A DNA stretch of 64,000 nucleotides from Arcuatula senhousia (taxonomy: Eukaryota; Mollusca; Bivalvia; Mytilida; Mytilidae): positions 45,345,750 through 45,409,749 of the forward strand of contig OZ020305.1 of NCBI GenBank assembly GCA_963971305.1. The letters are read 5' to 3'. The translations under genes and the position numbers were made by a program. The stretch's first letter is position 1; each line of letters opens with the position of its first letter. Positions 58,517-64,000 of the stretch are shown one piece after another. The notes beneath the pieces were generated by a model that was not told the origin of the DNA, ran no database searches, and was given only the letters and a program-made list of their open reading frames with translations.

Positions 58517-58647
58517 AACTTCTCAGTTATTTTCTTTATACTCAATTAGTTTGTATAAACACATTATATTTTCAACATGCATTATTGATTCAACTTGCAG
58601 TGAGAAAAATGTTTTTTTAAACGCCATTATAATAAGCATGATTTTTT

Positions 58648-59541
58648 ATAAAGTTATGTTCTATCATACAAGACCATATGATGTGAAGGCATGTACTTTC
58701 ATAACGTTATGTTCTATCATACAAAACACCGTTCAAACTATTTATGTAGTGTGAAGGCATGTACTTTCATAACGTTATCATCCATCATACAAGACACTGT
58801 CCAAACTATTTAATATGTAGTGTGAAGGCATGTACTTTCATAACGTTATGTTCTATCATACAAGACACCGTTCAAATTATTTATGTAGTGTGACGGCATG
58901 TACTTTCATAACGTTATGTTATATCATATAAGACACTGTTCAAAATATTTACATAGTGTGAAGGCATGAACTTTCATAACGTTATGTTCTATCATACAAG
59001 ACACCGTTGAAACTATTTATGTAGTGTGAAGGCATGTACTTTCATAACGTTATGTTCTATCATACAAGACACCGTTGAAACTATTTATGTAGTGTGAAGG
59101 CATGTACTTTCATAACGTTATGTTCTATCATAAAAGACAACAGTTCCAGCTATTTATATATAGGTGAAGACATTTACTTTCATAACGTTATGTTGTATTA
59201 TACAAACTAAAGTTTTAACTATTGATATAGTGTGAAGTCATGTACTTTCATAACATTATGTTCTATCATATAAGACCCCATTTTAAACTAATTATATATA
59301 GGTGAAGACATTTACTTTCATTACGTTATGTTGTATTATACAGACCAAAGTTTTAAATATTGATATAGTGTGAAGGCATGTACTTTCATAACATTATGTT
59401 CTATCATATAAGACCCCATTTTAAACTTTTTAAATGATGTGAAGGCATTTACTTTCATAACGGTATAAATATTCAGTCAGACCACATTTCAAACTATTTG
59501 TCAATGGTGTGAAGACATGTGCATGTAACGTTATGACCGCA
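58648..59541 (+). repeat. satellite array in second giant-element copy
   Basis: About 13 units of the ~67-bp satellite with the CATAACGTTATG core, most regular in the first half and decaying outward. Unit-for-unit mirror of the array at 44790-45683. Confidence 0.9.
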
Positions 59542-60653
59542 GATTAACGATTTATATATTGTGTATTACTATAATTTATTTTCACCAGTTATATACATGT
59601 ACCATCATATCCAGGGTCAATCTCAATTTTCTTTAAAAATATATACGTTAATAAAAAAATGTTCTATCATTTAATAGGTTCATGACAATTAAGGTATTGT
59701 GCATATTAATCCATAACTTTAGTCTTACTGGGAACAGAGAATGAATTTGATATTAAACCACATCATAGAGATACAAAAAAAAAAAAAAATGCGCCATACT
59801 ACGGCTGAGATCGACAGCCTATATTTAAGCCAAGTTACCACCTTTGCATATATTTACATTTATAACTGACAATGGCATAAAGGGAACTGTTTGAAACTTC
59901 TATTCAGTCAATTACACTTTCTTAGTACATGCAGTTAATGCGAAAGAAGTGGTAATCTATGACATGTATGAGTGAAATTCTTCATTTTAAAAATCAAACC
60001 AAGTTATTCTGTGTATCAATTAGCTTCTTTTTTATGTATCGTGAGAACTTTCTTGTTTTTTTTTTATTTGAATATAAGCATGCAAGAATATTGACATAAA
60101 TTCATTTAAAAATGTTCATATGAAAACATGGTTTTATTGTGTATTATAATAGAATGATTAAAACAACATTGCGAATAAAATATTATTTTACAAAATAATC
60201 GCGCACTTTAAAGAAAAATATTGAAACACCACAAATATTTAGCTATAATATACATTGAAAATCGGCTAATTGAATTTCAAACATCAGAACTAAGGTTAAC
60301 TTCTTAGTTCCTATATTGCATAGATTTATCAGATTTTAAATATTAAAATTTCTACTTACATGTACAAAATAAAATCTTATCCGGTCGTCCATTGGAAAGA
60401 ATATTACAAATAAATCCAGAATTGTTAAAATAAAGTATACATTTAATTCTACCTTAAATTCATGTAATATGATTTTTTAAAAAAAGGTTTAACTCTTTTG
60501 TGTTTTTTTTTTGGTGATTTTCCTTGATCTCGGGGCAACGCTAAAGACATCATTAGGTAGTGAAAACGTATATTTTTATACAATGGTATTATTCTAGAAA
60601 ATAACTGATGATAATGTTCTAATTTGATATGACAAGACAGTGTTAATTTGCAG

Positions 60654-60875
60654 GATTTTTTACAAAGCAAAAGGCATGGCAATATATGGTACAATGGTAG
60701 CCATCAAATAAAGATAAAGCTGTTGTCTACCATTGTAAATGAGGATCCAGAAATATTTGGAATGGAAGATTCGTGTATCGTCTATTTAAAACGAAAAGGA
60801 TGGGTTCAAGGTCAATTTTGCCTAAAATCTGCACGAAAATTGCAAAATTTTCCAACTTTCAAAATCCCCCTCTAG
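60654..60875 (+). CDS. exon-like ORF in giant element (right copy)
   Basis: Identical mirror of 43455-43676, on the plus strand here. It has the same acceptor (tttgcag) and stop. Perfect conservation only reflects the recent duplication and is not evidence of selection. Confidence 0.3.
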   Translation, partial: DFLQSKRHGNIWYNGSHQIKIKLLSTIVNEDPEIFGMEDSCIVYLKRKGWVQGQFCLKSARKLQNFPTFKIPL

Positions 60876-61210
60876 ATCCGCTACTTCATTTTCTTCTAGT
60901 GTGTTTTTCTTTGAAACAAAAATGCATTATTTGACTGGAATTGACAGGTCAAATCGACCATAAAACAGGCGTGTTACAACAACCAAGAACTGCTAACCTT
61001 TCCAGATCAACCGATTTAGACTTGATTTTGGGTTATTGATTGCTTCTCAGTTATATGTAATTTGGTGTTTTTTATGTTGTCTGTTTCTGTGTGTTGTTAG
61101 ATCGTTCGCTGTGTCTTTTCAGATTTTTTACATTCGAATGTCACACTGGCATTTCCCTGTTTTCTTCGAAATTTATTTAGAAATGACCAACCAGTAATTA
61201 TTTAGACTAA

Positions 61211-61519
61211 GGGAGCAACCATTTGATTTTTAGGGGGCTATGGATATTTTCTGCGTCCCGCCTTTTTGTTTTTGAAAAAAAAAACGAGCCTGGATTTTTT
61301 TTTATATTCTTATTTTCAAAGCTACTATAACCTTTTCAGCCAATAATACCATCCTGCATTTTTTTAATTTAAAGCACTGTCCTGCCTTTTTATTTCCGGA
61401 TTTGCGGCATCCTGCCTTTTTATTAATTCTGGATTTTCGCCATCCTGCCTTTTTATTTCAAATTTCACCATATCCCCCCTCCTCCCCCTCCTCCCCATAA
61501 AAATCAAATGAATCTCCTT
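61211..61519. mobile_element. MITE copy B, mirror in second giant-element copy
   Basis: Reverse complement of 42811-43119, carried as part of the giant element, not an independent insertion. Confidence 0.75.
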
Positions 61520-63344
61520 TAATATTTTTCTATTCTAGATTTGGGAAACAAGCTTGGTGCTAATGTAAATCTTTCTCTAGCTTGCAGTTTTCGAGTGAGG
61601 CCTTTTTACATGAAGCGTCCCATATGAGCCTACTTATATCGAACTCTGCAAAAGGATTTTCTTTTTTACTTTAACTTGTAACTTGTATAAGATATTGCTT
61701 TCCCTTTACACAAACTTTTACGTCCTTTCCGATAGACTAGCATCGCTTCCTGTAACCTTCCCCGCAAATGGAGTGAAGAGAGAGTTGAAAATTGGTCCAT
61801 GAAACATGCGTAGTTTTCTTTCCCCCGCTGCAACACAGCGTGGGGATGTAAACATGCTAGGCATACGTTCGTCCGTCCGTCACACTTTTTTGTGTAACAG
61901 GTATCTCAGCTACTATTAATCCTTGGCTTTCAATATTTGGTAAAGGGTCCAAAATGGTAGGGTGCGTGTCCATGTCTGTTGCTTACCTAATTCCTGTTCA
62001 ACGACTTAGAATTTTTAAGGGTAAAAAAATGAAGAAAAAAAAAATTCGTATACGATTTCTCAGCTATTACTAATCGCAAGCTTTCGATATTTGATATGTA
62101 GCTTAACTAGGTTGTGGTCTCGTATGGTGGTATGCGTTTTCAGGGGTGTCATTTAAAAGGGCGGAATTAATTTTTTATCATTCGGCGCGGGACCTATGAA
62201 TTCCGTTCTTGTTATATTTCAATTCCGATTATTTTTTAGCAAACAACACAATCCCATTAAAGCATTAATTGCCATGTCTTTTATATTCTGATTTTGGGCA
62301 CCCTGTCATTTTTTTAAAAGGAGTAGAGCCACGAAGACTCAAAAATGTCCCCAAAAATTAAACTTGAAGTTATCACTGTTGCTTGGATGTTCATTTGACT
62401 ACATATTTGATTTATTGCAATATTTTTTATTCAATTGTTTATAATAATGAAAAGCGGTGAACTCAATTAATTTTCACTACTTTTTACATTTTTTTTTTCA
62501 TGTTACGGATAAATCTGAAAATGAAAATGGCTACAATTGTCGAACACAATAGTTCTATGACAGAAATGTGAACTGGTATGTCATCTGGAACTTGTTGCAA
62601 AGCGACATTAAGGAGTTACATTGGCATTATCCATCGTTATGCGGCGTCCTGTGGCGTCACAAAAATATCATCGCAGCTACATGTCACAGCCTCTAAATGT
62701 TTGGCATGTAGCAACCATAGTTCTATTTGGTATACAACAATTTTATACCCTTAATTCGTCTACTTCCCTCTTAACTGAATATTTTATGGTACGGGCGGCA
62801 TATGTCTTCCACGAAAGGCTGCCATTCTAGTTATGATATGAAAAGACTGTCAAAAATTACTGTTTTCAACGAATGAGACCTACTATTTTTGGCAAAATCT
62901 GCCCATTATAATTATAAATATAAAATTTGTGAAAAGTTAAGAATTCTGCAAGTAATATCAAGTTGGCAAAGTAACAGTTAGATTTGAATGTGGGTAGTCT
63001 TAAAATTGTCAGAAAGGAAGAGTACAGGTATAACCTAACTCGTTTTGATTAAATTCATGAAAAGTTGAAGAAGTGTGAAGATTTTATTAGAAAGAAACTT
63101 TGAACCTTCGTGGCTGTGGCTCTACATATTTCATCATAACCCCCATGAAATTCAAAATCGAAAGGTTGCTACCTTACAACTTTCTCCAAAAATAACGATA
63201 AGAGCTTTGTTTGAATACAATTTAAGGGTGAGCTTGCAAAGTCAGGTACAATCAAACATATGCTGATAACATTTGTTTTAATTTAATCAGTTTCTTTCAT
63301 ATGGAATCCCAATAGTGCCAAGTAAGACTAAAACGTCACTTAAT

Positions 63345-63830
63345 AAAAAGCGACCACCACTTATAAATGGCGGTCACCACTTATTATATGGCGGTCACCA
63401 CTTTTTTACTGGCGGTCGCCACATGATTTATCTGGAGGCGGCATTTTATGGCATTTCTATGTGCATGAAGAATTGTCATGTTCTTGGATAACATTCAGGA
63501 GAGATAATTGGACTTAGACTTTTTAAATATAGTCTTCAAGGGAGACCTCGTAAGCGCAACTCCTCCTAAACTTCTAAACGGGTCTTGATCAAAACTTTAC
63601 ATATAGAAAGTACATCATATGTTAATGTGAATCAAGAATTTGTATAGCTTTCGGATGTCATTCAGGGAAACTCATTGGACTAAGACTTTATATATATATA
63701 TATATGATCATATATAGTATTCAATGGGAGACCTTGTAAGTGCAACTCCACCTAAACCGCTAGACAGATTTTGATGAAAGTTTACATGAAGAATGTACAT
63801 CACCGATTTTTTCTCTTGTTTTCCTTTGTA
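63345..63830. repeat. mirror of tandem repeats 40500-40985
   Basis: Reverse complement of the tandem units in the left copy: ~25-bp gcggtcaccactta units at 63350-63425, then the ~190-bp units. Confidence 0.7.
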
Positions 63831-64000
63831 ATTTACTGGACAGGTTCTATTGGCCACTGAGGCCAAAGTAAAAAGTATTGTGTGTTTCTGGTTTCATGGC
63901 TGATAAAAATTGGGATTTTCTCATGAAAACAAGCCTTCTTTGAAACTGATAAATGGTGTTGCGTACAGCTCTGTAAAGTAATTGATATAATATAGAATGG

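Larger units (their letters stand above)
58558..64000. mobile_element. second copy of the giant element, inverted, cut by window end
   Basis: Starts with the same AACACATTATATTTTC terminus and is the reverse complement of 40330-45773. Coordinates sum to 104331 near the end and 104330 further out; the one-base shift is explained by a poly-T/poly-A run of 16 in the left copy (from 44541) and 15 in the right (near 59775). Every other stretch I compared, including four open frames and the last bases of the window, matches exactly, so the copies are nearly identical. It lies downstream of nAChR-like exon 3, probably in that gene's next intron. Contents mirror the left arm: satellite array, exon-like ORF, MITE, short tandem repeats. 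Confidence 0.75.

Noticed and set aside
1..64000. CRISPR arrays, operons, bacterial or phage genes
   Set aside because: The tandem repeats are eukaryotic satellites and transposon units; spliced genes with introns show an animal genome.

Overview
This is an AT-rich, intron-rich and very repeat-rich animal genomic window. Marine bivalve, probably mussel-like, is an inference from the repeat landscape: tRNA-derived SINE fragments, hairpin-headed elements built of ~155-180 bp tandem units, and many short terminal-inverted-repeat (TIR) elements. There are no bacterial features. Most open frames in the window are chance or repeat-derived; real coding sequence is a handful of small exons recognised by splice sites, phase and protein similarity.

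Three genes can be supported. (1) UQCR11-like (complex III subunit 10), minus strand, two exons (24350-24295 and 22016-21884), 62 aa. Its intron carries a MULE-like element with a hAT-like element nested inside, each with a perfect target-site duplication. (2) A secreted, Phe/Pro/Arg-rich, cysteine-free protein of 186 aa on the plus strand, in three exons: a 5' exon ending in the ATG (26414-26416), a signal-peptide exon (32898-32949) and a main exon (45798-46303). I do not recognise its family. (3) The 5' part of a Cys-loop / nicotinic acetylcholine receptor-like subunit on the plus strand (54030-54081, 55101-55240, 55924-55968), including the 45-nt third exon typical of this gene family; it runs out of the window. 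Weak candidate exons near 0.5, 3.0, 4.7, 6.8, 7.35 and 19.9 kb are listed with low confidence.

The most striking object is a 12.1-kb block, 33639-45773, that fills about 94% of intron 2 of the secreted-protein gene. Its two ends are inverted copies of one another (first 44 bases identical, then arrays of a ~60-67 bp satellite with a palindromic core), with a possible 4-bp target duplication (aaat). A second copy starts in the opposite orientation at 58558, in or beyond the nAChR-like gene, and runs off the window. Over 5.4 kb the two copies align base-for-base at constant coordinate sum except for one homopolymer difference, giving a large inverted repeat whose 12.8-kb spacer holds exon 3 of the secreted gene and the three receptor exons. 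Inside the block are a 2.07-kb element with CGAGTT-rich arms, Harbinger-like MITEs, a SINE head, an exon-like ORF and a 67-aa ORF with a signal peptide.

Layout: 0-7.3 kb repeats and weak exons; 7.4-12.7 kb mostly unannotated with one 1.26-kb TIR element; 12.7-21.5 kb dense tandem-type dispersed repeats; 21.9-24.4 kb UQCR11; 24.9-25.8 kb inverted-repeat element; 26.4-46.4 kb secreted-protein gene with LINE, TIR element and the giant element in its introns; 46.4-54 kb dispersed repeat fragments; 54-56 kb receptor exons; 57.9-58.5 kb tandem duplication; 58.56-64 kb second giant-element copy.
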